Positions 5,702-6,011 of a DNA stretch of 6,011 nt are shown here, piece by piece. Position numbers and translations under genes: made by a program. The stretch spans positions 1 through 6,011 of the forward strand of contig DAOVXH010000116.1 in NCBI GenBank assembly GCA_030636255.1, read 5' to 3'. This DNA comes from Methanomassiliicoccales archaeon (GTDB taxonomy: Archaea; Thermoplasmatota; Thermoplasmata; SG8-5). Numbering within the stretch: position 1 is the first letter of the stretch; each line of letters begins with the position of its first letter. The notes under the pieces were generated by a model. That model did no database searches. It saw only the letters and a list, made by a program, of their open reading frames with translations, and was not told the origin of the DNA.

Positions 5702-6011
5702 GGCTCTTTGTAATCATATTGACATTTGCTATTGTTATGTCAGGGCTGTCTGGTATTGGGGCAGGCCAGGATGATGAATTAATTTTGAGAATAGCAATGC
5801 AGGACGATATCAAGACCACAAATCCCCTGACATCCGGAGACGTCTGGACCTGGAATGTTATTGGGTATCTTTACGATGGGCCAATTAATGTTAATCCAGA
5901 AACTGATGAAATTATCCCATACATTGCTGTTGGCTCTGCCACAACCCATGTTTTGATAGATGAAGGGGAAATAAATTGGAATGATTGCAATATTGGAGAG
6001 TTTGATTATAC
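5698..6011 (+). CDS. Extracellular solute-binding protein, family 5 (peptide/nickel type), N-terminal 104 residues
   Basis: Probable substrate-capturing component of an ABC importer for oligopeptides or a related solute. The frame is open to the right edge, so 3'-truncated. Seen: signal peptide 1-22 (MRLF, hydrophobic 4-20, GAG near the cleavage site), then a first strand LILRIAMQDDIKTTNP at 28-43, and VWTWNVIGYLYDGP at 49-62, followed by NPETDEIIPYIAVG at 66-79. This opening (a strand, then the TNPL segment, then a helix leading into a YDGP-type turn and a 'P.iA' segment) is typical of SBP_bac_5 proteins such as DppA/OppA. No cysteine follows the signal peptide, so it is not a lipoprotein by the usual lipobox; anchoring would need a C-terminal segment out of view or a partner. 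The start is set by GAGGAGGG 7 nt upstream and overlaps the preceding gene as ATGA. Confidence 0.8.
   Translation, partial: MRLFVIILTFAIVMSGLSGIGAGQDDELILRIAMQDDIKTTNPLTSGDVWTWNVIGYLYDGPINVNPETDEIIPYIAVGSATTHVLIDEGEINWNDCNIGEFDY

Overview
The window reads as chromosomal DNA of a euryarchaeon. The evidence is a family-B DNA polymerase whose N-terminal half follows the archaeal (Pfu-like) pattern, an Obg-type GTPase of the archaeal/fungal Ygr210-like branch with a C-terminal TGS domain, TATA boxes about 27-37 nt upstream of start codons, and a mixture of near-leaderless starts and Shine-Dalgarno (SD) starts inside operons. A Thermoplasmata or marine group II/III-like lineage would fit, but that is inference; nothing here fixes the taxon. 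No rRNA, tRNA, CRISPR array, insertion sequence or phage gene was seen.

Left part (1-2794, all minus strand): a DUF4184-like membrane protein gene (2258-2794) is followed, after a gap with its own promoter, by the GTPase gene (893-2083). The 5' part of the polB gene (1-888, running off the left edge) comes next, only 4 nt after the GTPase stop. GTPase and polymerase therefore look like one two-gene transcription unit.

Middle (2795-5317): a compact divergent promoter region of about 105 bp separates the DUF4184-like gene from a plus-strand gene for an 805-residue protein. That protein has a small globular N-terminal domain (about residues 1-125) followed by a very long, highly charged helical rod (about 226-802). 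Reading the rod by eye shows one hydrophobic residue every seven positions over 50 successive heptads without a phase change. After that come 11-residue steps, three of which start exactly 88 residues apart. The protein has no ATPase motifs, so it is not an SMC/Rad50 protein. It is the most unusual item in the window.

Right part (5318-6011, plus strand): an AT-rich intergenic region carries two TATA-like boxes and three copies of an 11-bp motif. It precedes a small signal-peptide plus single-membrane-span protein, which overlaps by ATGA the start of an extracellular solute-binding protein of the peptide/nickel (SBP_bac_5) type. The latter runs off the right edge. These two probably begin an ABC-transporter operon.

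Several upstream TTG codons would extend the reading frames at 2098, 2851 and 2876. In each case SD or TATA spacing favours the internal ATG, and the coordinates below use it.
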